From Patescibacteria group bacterium (lineage in GTDB: Bacteria > Patescibacteriota > WWE3 > UBA101185 > UBA10185): DNA of 55,126 nt. Position numbers and translations under genes: made by a program. Positions 18,536 through 26,837 of this stretch are shown here, in pieces. Position 1 is the first letter of the stretch, and every line of letters begins with the position of its first letter. The stretch covers positions 232,996-288,121 of the forward strand of contig JAFGOI010000004.1 of the NCBI GenBank assembly GCA_016926555.1, given 5' to 3'. Under the pieces are notes generated by a model. That model was not told the DNA's origin, did no database searches, and worked only from the letters and a program-made list of their open reading frames with translations.

Positions 18536-20041
18536 CTATTTAAGTGGCTGATCTTGTTCAAACCTTAATCCAAGTTTTATTGCAGTCTCGGCTTTTGCTA
18601 ATTGCCTTCCGAGATCCGCAGCAGCTCCCAGCTCACTTATTAACATATCCCTGTTTATTTCTGCGCATAAATCTCGGGCCGCCTTAGCACCCTTTCCGTT
18701 TTTGGTGTATTCGCCAATTTGTCTGAATCCGTCTGGCGTGAAAAATTTAACAACAATATTACTTCTTTTTACTTCGACCGTATAGTTGCTTCTTTGATCA
18801 TATACACAGGTTCTTTCCAGGCCATCATTTTCTTTTACAATTTTAGCGGAAGTTTCCCAGTCTATTTCATATATTTCCGCTATATGAGAAATAGTTGTCA
18901 ACGCGCCCAAATCCATCTTTATCTTTTTTGCTATTTTATATTGGAGTGTTCTTAGAGCAAAAGCGTTAAGCGGCCACGCACCGAAAATATCGTTATTTCT
19001 AAATATCGCAGTCATAAAAAATTTATCATCCAGACAATGTCCCAATATCATTACTAAACACGGTACGGTCCAACCTTTTGTTTGTCCCATTTCTTTTACT
19101 TTTGTTTTTGGTGGGGGGAAATTATCTTTGTGCGGTTTCCACAGTACTGCTAAAGCGCCCCGGTCGTATTTGTAGCGGTTTAGTTTTTCTACCATGATTT
19201 TTTCCTGGTCTATACCATCCCAATTAAATATTCTTTCTCCATAAGCATAATCTTCATTTCCTTTTTCTTTTTCAAAAAAGCCTTTGATATACTTTGCCAG
19301 ACCGGTTTTTCTAAATGTCATAAATGCGGGAATCAATGGTTTGTTTGGGTCTTCGTCCTCAACTACAATGCTTAAATTGTGAATTTCTCGTACCTGTCCA
19401 TACATCCCCGGTATAGTAGCTCCAAATTTGTTTATGGTTTTTAGGGCATCCACCCAGGCGTTGCTGATTGTGGATCTGCGAATTTTAAATACTGACAGAT
19501 CTGAAGGGTATCTTTGCATTTGTGATATTTTGGGTTCGGGAAAGATTTGCGGTTCGTCAAAAGCTTTTTTAGGTTCTAGGGAAGAGACTTTTTTTGCGAC
19601 GTTTTTAAGAGGTTTTTCTCTCATATCAATTGCCTCAACGTTTTTCCTAAGATTTTCCAGAGCCTCCAGTGGGATTTCTTTGTCTATACTTGTTTCGTTA
19701 TCTCCTACAATGTCCCATCCGTGTGACGTAGTTTTTTTGTTTGAGTCGCGAGTTTCAACACCTTTTTCAAAAAAGTTTATTAGTGCTTCACCACTTCCCT
19801 GTCTGTCAATTCCGCTTAAAACAATATACCGAATTTTCGGATTGGCTAAAACGTTTCTTAACAGGGGAGTAATACCCCTTTTAGTATACAACTGGCCGCA
19901 GACTGAAAAACTATTTCTATCTAATTCCTGCGCAACTACTTCTTTTGGTGTCCAAAGTGTTACAACACCAGTGTTTGAATTAAGATTTTCAACTATTAAT
20001 CTTTCTTTAAAATATATCGGCCAATTTTTAATGTTATTCAT
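18536..20041 (-). CDS. thymidylate synthase-like protein with N-terminal DUF4346/MtrA-like domain
   Basis: C-terminal GAWPLNAFALRTLQYKIAKKIKMDLGALTTISHIAEIYEIDWE resembles ThyA; N-terminal FSVCGQLYTKRGITPLLRNVLANPKIRYIVLSGIDRQGSGEALINFF resembles the MtrA-like domain of archaeal-type thymidylate synthases. Confidence 0.75.
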   Translation of the reverse strand: MNNIKNWPIYFKERLIVENLNSNTGVVTLWTPKEVVAQELDRNSFSVCGQLYTKRGITPLLRNVLANPKIRYIVLSGIDRQGSGEALINFFEKGVETRDSNKKTTSHGWDIVGDNETSIDKEIPLEALENLRKNVEAIDMREKPLKNVAKKVSSLEPKKAFDEPQIFPEPKISQMQRYPSDLSVFKIRRSTISNAWVDALKTINKFGATIPGMYGQVREIHNLSIVVEDEDPNKPLIPAFMTFRKTGLAKYIKGFFEKEKGNEDYAYGERIFNWDGIDQEKIMVEKLNRYKYDRGALAVLWKPHKDNFPPPKTKVKEMGQTKGWTVPCLVMILGHCLDDKFFMTAIFRNNDIFGAWPLNAFALRTLQYKIAKKIKMDLGALTTISHIAEIYEIDWETSAKIVKENDGLERTCVYDQRSNYTVEVKRSNIVVKFFTPDGFRQIGEYTKNGKGAKAARDLCAEINRDMLISELGAAADLGRQLAKAETAIKLGLRFEQDQPLK

Positions 20042-20565
20042 ACAAATTTGAGTTTGTCTTTGCCATTAGGAGTTTTCTTTATTTTTGCATCATACTCCCA
20101 TATATCTTTTTCTTTAATCTGTGTGATTGGTATATTTGATGCCTTAAAGAATGACTCGCCTAAATTATTACCAGGGTAAGCATTCATATAATATAGTTCG
20201 GCAATCTTTACTTTTGAAAGTAATCTGGAACATATAATGCAGGGAAATAGTGTTACATAGATTACACAGTCTTTGAGTGGGATTCCTGCGGAAGCCGCTT
20301 GTGCTACTACTGAAGCTTCTGCGTGAATAGCGCAAACTTTTTCGATGTCTTTTCCCCCGGAGAGATTTTCTTTTTCGCGTATACATACTCCGTTCTGACA
20401 ATATATCTCTCCGGGTAATGTTTCATTCCATCCCTCAATTAATATTTTATCGTCTTTAACCGCGATGCATCCCGTTTTAAAACCGCATTTTGAATTGTTA
20501 CATAATTGCGCTGCGTGGTGCATGTATTTCAAGTGTTTTTGAAATTTGGCTGTTTTATTTTGCAT
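20038..20565 (-). CDS. dCMP/CMP deaminase family protein
   Basis: CAIHAEASVVAQAASAG...YVTLFPCIICSRLLSKVKI (HAE and PCxxC zinc ligands). Confidence 0.9.
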   Translation of the reverse strand: MQNKTAKFQKHLKYMHHAAQLCNNSKCGFKTGCIAVKDDKILIEGWNETLPGEIYCQNGVCIREKENLSGGKDIEKVCAIHAEASVVAQAASAGIPLKDCVIYVTLFPCIICSRLLSKVKIAELYYMNAYPGNNLGESFFKASNIPITQIKEKDIWEYDAKIKKTPNGKDKLKFV

Positions 20566-21148
20566 ATTTGGTTGCTATTTTCTTAAGTTTTTTTGCTATT
20601 TCAATAGGTGAATAATTTATTTTTTGGAATGTCCATAAGAAATGATCCTTTTTATATTGAATAAATTCTGGTGTCACGGGAATAATATGAAAATGTAGAT
20701 GTTCAAGGCTCACCCCCGCCTTTATTCCTTCACGATAAAGAATATTTGTGTTTTTTATATTCATACCTTTATTAAGTATTTCTATACCAAGACTAATAAG
20801 ATACTTAACTGAATTCCATTCTTTTGAATTAATATCAGCAAATTTCAGGTGATGCTTCCTGGGAATAATAAGTAAGTGGCTATCTATATAAGGGAAAAGG
20901 TTTACAGTTAGGACTGTTTCATTCCTTTCGTAGATAATATATTTATCCTTTAAATCGCAAAAAGGACATTTGCGTAAATTTGACTTTACTTGTTCATACA
21001 TATCGCCAGTTCGCGCATTTTTTTGAGTGTCGCTTGTATAATAATCTTTTTGCATATGTTCAGTTTTAATTTTACTAGGTTTCAATTTCGGGAAAACTGT
21101 TTTCTTTTGATATTTTTGTGATTCTTTCATCGGTAATAAACTCACCAA
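20555..21148 (-). CDS. HIT family protein
   Basis: HLHFHIIPV (HxHxHxx), N-terminal Cys pair CPFCDLKDKYIIYE, HLLIIPRKHH. Confidence 0.9.
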   Translation of the reverse strand: MVSLLPMKESQKYQKKTVFPKLKPSKIKTEHMQKDYYTSDTQKNARTGDMYEQVKSNLRKCPFCDLKDKYIIYERNETVLTVNLFPYIDSHLLIIPRKHHLKFADINSKEWNSVKYLISLGIEILNKGMNIKNTNILYREGIKAGVSLEHLHFHIIPVTPEFIQYKKDHFLWTFQKINYSPIEIAKKLKKIATKYAK

Positions 21149-22298
21149 ATATTTCTCTAACGCGTTTTAGCGCCATCTTGTCTATTATGGCTGATGCGGA
21201 TATAAAAGGTGCTTTTCTTTTTGATGTGATAACTTTTCCACCATAGTCTCTAACGCATTTGTATTCCGGGCTGGCTTTGAGTCCGGAGTTCCATTCTTCC
21301 TGCACTGTAAAAAACACATTAGGCTTCAGCTTTTCTAGCGAAGATAAAATTGTTTTATCATCAGAAATGACTACATAATCAACACAGTCTAAATGCCCCA
21401 GGATATACGCGCGATCTGTTTCAGTAATAACAGGTCTGCCGATTCCTTTTAGTTCTCCCATTGCTCTATCCGATGGAATTCCCACCACGAGAATGTCACC
21501 GTTTGTTCCTGCTTGCTCGATAAATCTCGCATGCCCCACATGTAATAAATCATATGAAACCGAAACAAATACTAAGGACTTCTTTTTGGTTCTGTACTTT
21601 TTACCTAACTTTTCGAGATTATCACATGTAACTAGAAGCCTTTTAGAGTTAAATGAATTTGAGTATTTAGGTGTTTGATCTTCGAAATTTAAGGGTTTTA
21701 GGTGGATGGATGGGTCAAGTTTAAATCCCCTAATTTTTTGGCTGATGTATCTTTCCAAAATCTGCATAATTCTAATATCAGCTATATGGTCAACAACTGC
21801 ATCAATTCCGAAATATGGAAGGTGATGTTTCCTTCTAATGATTCGACCGCCATAAGATTTTACTATTGTGAGTTCTTTTTGATCGCGAAAACCTTTTTCC
21901 CAGGCGCCGCTGCTTGTAAAAAACACGTCAGGTTGAAGAAGTGCCAGTACACCATGCGGCATGTCTTCCGGTGTTTCAGTGACGTAATCTACAGTTCTTA
22001 GATGTGAAATTAGTTCCATTCTTATTTCGCAATGTATTATTGGATATACCGTATTCCCCTTTAATCTTCGATCGTCTTCGTCAGGTGAAACGCCAACAAC
22101 TAAGATATCTCCACGAGATTTTGCTTCTGCCAAGTATCTGCAATGATCTGGGTTTAAAAGATCAAATGCGCCTGTTGTAAAAACTATTTTTTTGCCGGCT
22201 TTTTTAAGTTTTATAGAAAGTTTTCTTAGATCACTAAACTGAATAATTTTCTTCTTACGGTTTTTTTGGTTTCTTATTTTTTGATTTCGAGTTGACAC
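21075..22298 (-). CDS. tandem cytidylyltransferase-like protein (two RfaE-C-like domains)
   Basis: TGAFDLLNPDHCRYLAEAKSRGDILVVGV and SVSYDLLHVGHARFIEQAGTNGDILVVGI. Confidence 0.88.
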   Translation of the reverse strand: MSTRNQKIRNQKNRKKKIIQFSDLRKLSIKLKKAGKKIVFTTGAFDLLNPDHCRYLAEAKSRGDILVVGVSPDEDDRRLKGNTVYPIIHCEIRMELISHLRTVDYVTETPEDMPHGVLALLQPDVFFTSSGAWEKGFRDQKELTIVKSYGGRIIRRKHHLPYFGIDAVVDHIADIRIMQILERYISQKIRGFKLDPSIHLKPLNFEDQTPKYSNSFNSKRLLVTCDNLEKLGKKYRTKKKSLVFVSVSYDLLHVGHARFIEQAGTNGDILVVGIPSDRAMGELKGIGRPVITETDRAYILGHLDCVDYVVISDDKTILSSLEKLKPNVFFTVQEEWNSGLKASPEYKCVRDYGGKVITSKRKAPFISASAIIDKMALKRVREIFGEFITDERITKISKENSFPEIET

Positions 22299-22328
22299 AG
22301 GGAGATTATATCAGACTGAAAAATTGCA

Positions 22329-23045
22329 TTATTCCAGTCTTCTGCCAATAGGCATAATCGAAAAAGGCGTTTCATTTTCGGCCATATTTAAAATCTGTTT
22401 TACTTTGTCATCCTCAAAAGCGCCAATAAAAACAGTTCCTAAATTTAAAGACTCCGTTTGAAGATAAACATTTTGACTTGCGCAGCCAACTTCCATATGA
22501 ACGTACTGTTTGCCTCTGTCGGAGTATTTACTTGTTGTTCTTTCGTACACTCCCGCTATTACTATTGCCGCCACACCTCTTTTTACGGCCGGTTGATTTA
22601 GCGCAGCTTTTGATAACTCATTTAGGAATTCTCCCGTCTTTATCAAAGCTAAACTATGTTCGCCGGAAGTATATTTATATACACCGGGTTCCAAACCGTA
22701 TACATCTTCAACTGCGATATATATTTCGATAGGGTATAGAGCACCAGCAGAGGGTACAGTTCTCTTTCCATTTTCATCTGTAAGCCCTTGGGCAGCCCAA
22801 AGTAACTGGGATAGATCGGCTAATTCCAGGGGAGCTTTTGAATATTCACGAAGGGACCTACGATTGTTAATTGTCTCTTCTAAGGGCGTTTCACCTGTTT
22901 TTCTTGGATCAGGAAGTTTGATTGTATAAGGCGAGTAATTTTGTTTTGACGCGGGTTTCTTTTCGTAATAAGGCATAAAGTAGTATATGCAGAATAATAT
23001 CACTCCGCCCATTAAAACTATAATAATTAGTGTCGATCTTTTCAT
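22329..23045 (-). CDS. nitroreductase / SagB-type dehydrogenase family protein, membrane-anchored
   Basis: NRRSLREYSKAPLELADLSQLLWAAQGLTDENGKRTVPSAGALYPIEIYIAV; N-terminal TM. Confidence 0.88.
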   Translation of the reverse strand: MKRSTLIIIVLMGGVILFCIYYFMPYYEKKPASKQNYSPYTIKLPDPRKTGETPLEETINNRRSLREYSKAPLELADLSQLLWAAQGLTDENGKRTVPSAGALYPIEIYIAVEDVYGLEPGVYKYTSGEHSLALIKTGEFLNELSKAALNQPAVKRGVAAIVIAGVYERTTSKYSDRGKQYVHMEVGCASQNVYLQTESLNLGTVFIGAFEDDKVKQILNMAENETPFSIMPIGRRLE

Positions 23046-23159
23046 AGCGTCTAAATTCAGGCAGGCGCTAGTTACTAGTTGGAGTATATCAACTAAGTTG
23101 TATCATTTCTATCAATATTAGCGTTTGCTTGTATGAGGATATTAGACTAAAATAGTTAT

Positions 23160-23717
23160 ATGTTTGGGCGTAATAAAAGAGCGGAAGTGGAAGTAGCGGG
23201 TAAAACCCCGGAACAGCTTAGAGAGGAGTATGCGGGTCCTAAAGTAGGTGAATCGGTACTTGTAACCAGGGTAGTTGAAGATGGTAATGGGAAGTCATTA
23301 ACTCTTGTGGATGTTTTCAAATTTAACCGTGTCAAAGAAATGTTAGATGGAAAAGAGTTTGTAAAGGGGCATGCGTTGGGAGAGGGTGTAATAGAAGAGT
23401 GCGCGGAATTAGTTAGGGATTCGGAGCGTGGGCGTCAGGTTGTGGAAGTTCCCATGGCAAATTGGAGGGCCTTGCAGCAGTTAAATAATCCATATAAGCC
23501 CCGTCGCGAATATGCCCAATTATTAAGGCAGTCTTTTGGTTTAGTGATACCTTCCAGGGCGACTCTGTTGGAAGATAAATCTCCCGATCAAGTCATTTCA
23601 GCGACCCAGGTTATGGAGTTTTTGCGTGATAAGCCTACTATGCTTCGGGGTGTAGAAACATCTTCGGTGTCAGAGATAATAACAACATTAAAACAGCATG
23701 AAATAGAGCAAAAATGA
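23160..23717 (+). CDS. hypothetical protein
   Basis: 185 aa ORF with upstream TTGCTT-17-TAAAAT promoter. Confidence 0.7.
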   Translation: MFGRNKRAEVEVAGKTPEQLREEYAGPKVGESVLVTRVVEDGNGKSLTLVDVFKFNRVKEMLDGKEFVKGHALGEGVIEECAELVRDSERGRQVVEVPMANWRALQQLNNPYKPRREYAQLLRQSFGLVIPSRATLLEDKSPDQVISATQVMEFLRDKPTMLRGVETSSVSEIITTLKQHEIEQK

Positions 23718-23782
23718 TTTGTTTTGATAATTCCATTTTAGGATTTCTGTGAGTGGTGCGAGTAGGCTCGTTATAGTAAAAA

Positions 23783-24013
23783 TTAGAAATTAAGCTCTTG
23801 TCTGGTTTTCCAAATCGGATATGCCGCTGAGAACAAGACAAACCCCAGGTAGAGTATTTCCATAAGTGTTAAAAGCACTTTAACACTGGTTTTCCAGGTG
23901 GATTTAGTCCATATTCTCGCTAAGCCTAGAGGTGGAAATAATACGAGCCACTTGATTACATCGTTGTTATTTTTGTTATCTTTTGAAGAAAGTGTATTTT
24001 CAAAGTTTTCCAT
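23783..24013 (-). CDS. small membrane protein
   Basis: IKWLVLFPPLGLARIWTKSTW...VKVLLTLMEILYLGFVLFSAAYPIW. Confidence 0.6.
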   Translation of the reverse strand: MENFENTLSSKDNKNNNDVIKWLVLFPPLGLARIWTKSTWKTSVKVLLTLMEILYLGFVLFSAAYPIWKTRQELNF

Positions 24014-24115
24014 CTACATTTAGTATACACTTTGTGAAATTGATTCTATAAAGTGTATTGGTTCCGTGAATTTATCCTTTAGACAAAAACAATATCATTG
24101 TTATATAATACAGGC

Positions 24116-24211
24116 ATGAAATTGAGGTGTTTAATACCACCACTAACAGTGGTTTTGCTGCTTGGACTAATAATTTTCATGCTGGCAGTAAAAACCGGTG
24201 TTCTTGGTTAA
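24116..24211 (+). CDS. 31-aa single-TM microprotein
   Basis: MKLRCLIPPLTVVLLLGLIIFMLAVKTGVLG*; TATAAT at 24104-24109 and a hairpin (24220-24251) directly after the ORF. Confidence 0.55.
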   Translation: MKLRCLIPPLTVVLLLGLIIFMLAVKTGVLG

Positions 24212-24219
24212 TAGTTTAA

Positions 24220-24251
24220 AAACAGAGGCATGTTTTATCACACCTCTGTTT
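24220..24251 (+). terminator. hairpin terminator
   Basis: AAACAGAGG ... CCTCTGTTT, no long U tract. Confidence 0.55.
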
Positions 24252-24291
24252 AAATAGGTATTAATTTCCTATTCAATTTTCGGTAAGTTTC

Positions 24292-24366
24292 CTATTTCTT
24301 TTTCTTCTTGCTCTTTGTTTTGGTTGTTTTTTTACTTTTTGTCTTTGCTTTTGTTGCTTTTGGCAT
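24292..24366 (-). CDS. 24-aa lysine-rich micropeptide
   Basis: MPKATKAKTKSKKTTKTKSKKKKK*; GGGGGGTGATTTCA before ATG. Confidence 0.55.
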   Translation of the reverse strand: MPKATKAKTKSKKTTKTKSKKKKK

Positions 24367-24409
24367 TGAAATCACCCCCCGGACAGATAAAAGTTAAAAA
24401 AAATAATTA

Positions 24410-24682
24410 CTAATCCATATCCATATCATCATCTTCCCAGTAATCATCATCTTGGTCGCCAGTTTCCCCCTGTTCCTTTTCTTCGTCTTCATTGTCATTT
24501 TCCGTGGTATCCTCATCAGTGTCCGTATCCGCGTTAATACCGAGTAAACCCTGGTCTTCCAGCATTTGGTAAACATCATCAAATATCTCCCATACTTTTT
24601 GCGGGGCATCCTCATCGGGTTCCCAATCGGGATTCTTCTTGAGAAGATCTATTATTTGTTGTCTGTTTAGCAAAGGAAACAC
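24410..24682 (-). CDS. highly acidic small protein
   Basis: MFPLLNRQQIIDLLKKNPDWEPDEDAPQKVWEIFDD...DTDTDEDTTENDNEDEEKEQGETGDQDDDYWEDDDMDMD; AGGGGGTGT before ATG. Confidence 0.75.
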   Translation of the reverse strand: MFPLLNRQQIIDLLKKNPDWEPDEDAPQKVWEIFDDVYQMLEDQGLLGINADTDTDEDTTENDNEDEEKEQGETGDQDDDYWEDDDMDMD

Positions 24683-24848
24683 CCCCTTTCAAAGAACTTC
24701 CCACCTATACAAGAGGCCATAGGGGGATGTCGTATTAAAGTTAATTATATTAGTATTAGTCATTAAATATCTCCAAGCCACAAAGTACTTAGAGAAATTG
24801 TTGTTAATAAAATTTTGAAGTTGATTTTTCCAAAAGTCAATAGTGTGG

Positions 24849-25523
24849 TTAGATGGCTTTGAGAGAAATGTTATCAGGGAAAACTTTACTTGTGTCTAGT
24901 TGTATATATTGGAATGTTCCTAGATAATTCATCCCGGTGTTTACAAATTTGTTTTTAATATCTAGACGTCCGTAATGAGTGTGGCTTGTAATCAATACTG
25001 TTTTTTCATCAAGATTGTTTTTTTGCCATTTTCTCATTTGTTTTTCAGGTTTGAAACCTAATATTAAGTAATAAAACGTTTTTGTCAGTTTGTATAAAAT
25101 GAATTGGCTCAGATAGAAGATATGATAGATAAAATGTTGGACCTTTGTTTTGTCTATAAACGGGAGGCTGATGTCTGGGCATAAACTAATGTTATGTCCG
25201 TGTTGAAAGACGTATTTGTGTCCGTTAAACTCCATCTCATATGAGTGTGTAGCTACGTTGCAGAATTCCGCTACTCTTTCGTCTGAAAAGCTTTCAGGAT
25301 CGTGGTTTCCAAAAATATATACGCAATCTTTTTCTTTTAGCGGTTTAAAAAGTCTTTTCCATTTAGATTTTAGAAATTTGTCAAAAGATATTCGGAAAGC
25401 GTCCCAAAAGTCGCCGTTAATAATGACTTTGTCACATGTTTCTATTATATGAAGTATTTTGTCGTGCTTCTTCTTGTTGAATAAGGTTATTAAGTGTGTG
25501 TCCGAAAATACGTTTATTATCAC
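24849..25523 (-). CDS. metallophosphoesterase (LpxH/YkuE-like)
   Basis: VFSDTHLI, VIINGDFWDAF, YIFGNHDPESF, VFQHGHN, LITSHTHYGRLD. Confidence 0.88.
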   Translation of the reverse strand: MIINVFSDTHLITLFNKKKHDKILHIIETCDKVIINGDFWDAFRISFDKFLKSKWKRLFKPLKEKDCVYIFGNHDPESFSDERVAEFCNVATHSYEMEFNGHKYVFQHGHNISLCPDISLPFIDKTKVQHFIYHIFYLSQFILYKLTKTFYYLILGFKPEKQMRKWQKNNLDEKTVLITSHTHYGRLDIKNKFVNTGMNYLGTFQYIQLDTSKVFPDNISLKAI

Positions 25524-25562
25524 ATTGATAATTATACCGCAGGAAAGGTATATAATAAGCCA

Positions 25563-26276
25563 ATGGCGTTAAGAATGTATAAGAAAAAGTTGGATTACTC
25601 CTATACATTTGGGATTTTTCCAACAATAGAATTACTGAAGATACAGCCCGATAAGGTAATTACAGTGTTGTTATCTCCGGATAGTCAAAAATCTGAAGGT
25701 GTGAATGAGATAAAAAAGCTTTGTAATGGACATAAGATCAACTTTGATGTGAGTCCTCATGCTATAAATAAATTGGCACAAAAGGAGAATGCTCATGTTA
25801 TAGGTGTTTTCAATAAATATTTTTCTAAATTAAAAGAAAAAACAGATCATTTGGTACTTGTAAATCCCTCGGATATGGGAAATGTCGGAACTATAGTACG
25901 TACTATGGTGGGGTTTGGCGTAGAGAATTTGGCTTTAATACGACCCGCGGCTGACATTTTTGATCCTAAAGTGGTCAGATCTTCAATGGGAGCTGTTTTT
26001 CATGCTAATTTTGAGTATTTTTCTAGTTTTGGTGAGTATGAAGACAGATTCTCCGATAATACAGCATATCCATTTATTTTAGATGGAAAGCTGGAATTGG
26101 GGAAATTTGCTTTTAATAGGCCAAGTTCTTTGGTTTTTGGCAACGAGGGATGCGGGCTGGATAAGTCCTTTTTAAAGTACGAAAATACGATAAAAATTCC
26201 AAATTCCGGCAAAATTGACCCTTTAAATCTGTCTGTTGCTGTTGGGATAGGACTATACGAATTCTTAAAATCCTAG
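25563..26276 (+). CDS. TrmH/SpoU family RNA methyltransferase
   Basis: LVNPSDMGNVGTIVRTMVGFGV...LVFGNEGCGLD...IPNSGKIDPLNLSVAVGIGLYE; likely start 25563 with TATAAT 6 nt upstream, rather than 25494. Confidence 0.93.
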   Translation: MALRMYKKKLDYSYTFGIFPTIELLKIQPDKVITVLLSPDSQKSEGVNEIKKLCNGHKINFDVSPHAINKLAQKENAHVIGVFNKYFSKLKEKTDHLVLVNPSDMGNVGTIVRTMVGFGVENLALIRPAADIFDPKVVRSSMGAVFHANFEYFSSFGEYEDRFSDNTAYPFILDGKLELGKFAFNRPSSLVFGNEGCGLDKSFLKYENTIKIPNSGKIDPLNLSVAVGIGLYEFLKS

Positions 26277-26327
26277 TATTTATTTTTATAGTGTAATAGG
26301 GATGTTTTGAAAGTATCCATAAAAAAT

Positions 26328-26392
26328 ACAATCCCAAGCAAATCTCAGAAAATTCAAAATTCTCATTGAAAAAACCGAAAAGCGGGGATTGT
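26328..26392. terminator. bidirectional terminator-like hairpin between convergent genes
   Basis: ACAATCCC ... GGGATTGT flanked by A- and T-rich tracts. Confidence 0.5.
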
Positions 26393-26419
26393 ACTTTTTA
26401 TTATTCTTATTAAGGTAAT

Positions 26420-26668
26420 TTAATCTCTTTTTGGTCTGGCCTCGGATATCTTCAAGGTTCTGCCTTCCATTTCTTTTCCATTCATCTTTGTCATTGCAGT
26501 ATCCGCGTCTTTGTCTTCCATCTCAACGAAACCAAAACCTTTACTTCTTCCGCTAGCTCTATCTGTGATTACAACAGCAGACAATACCTCACCATATTCT
26601 GAGAATAAGTCTGATAGTGCGGAATCGTCTACAGAGTAGGGGAGATTACCAACATATAACTTTTTCAT
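26420..26668 (-). CDS. RRM RNA-binding protein
   Basis: KLYVGNLPYSVDDSALSDLFSEYGEV...RSKGFGFVEM: RNP2 and RNP1. Confidence 0.97.
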   Translation of the reverse strand: MKKLYVGNLPYSVDDSALSDLFSEYGEVLSAVVITDRASGRSKGFGFVEMEDKDADTAMTKMNGKEMEGRTLKISEARPKRD

Positions 26669-26753
26669 CTAATTACACCACCTTCTATACACTTCTTGTG
26701 TTCCCTAACAAACCTGAGCGTAAAATCCACAAAGATCTGTTAGTTGTTTTAAC

Positions 26754-26772
26754 AAGTGTTATTATAACACTT
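26754..26772 (-). promoter_or_regulatory. 19-bp perfect palindrome containing the -10 box of the RRM gene
   Basis: AAGTGTTAT-A-ATAACACTT (minus) containing TATAAT; about 85 nt upstream of the RRM start. Confidence 0.7.
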
Positions 26773-26801
26773 TTTGCTTAATATAGACAGTAGAAATTTA
26801 T

Positions 26802-26830
26802 TTGTTTAATTAAGCATCAAGCTTTATACT
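26802..26830 (+). promoter_or_regulatory. promoter TTGTTT-17-TATACT for metG
   Basis: -10 at 26825-26830, ATG at 26838. Confidence 0.8.
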
Positions 26831-26837
26831 ATAAAAC

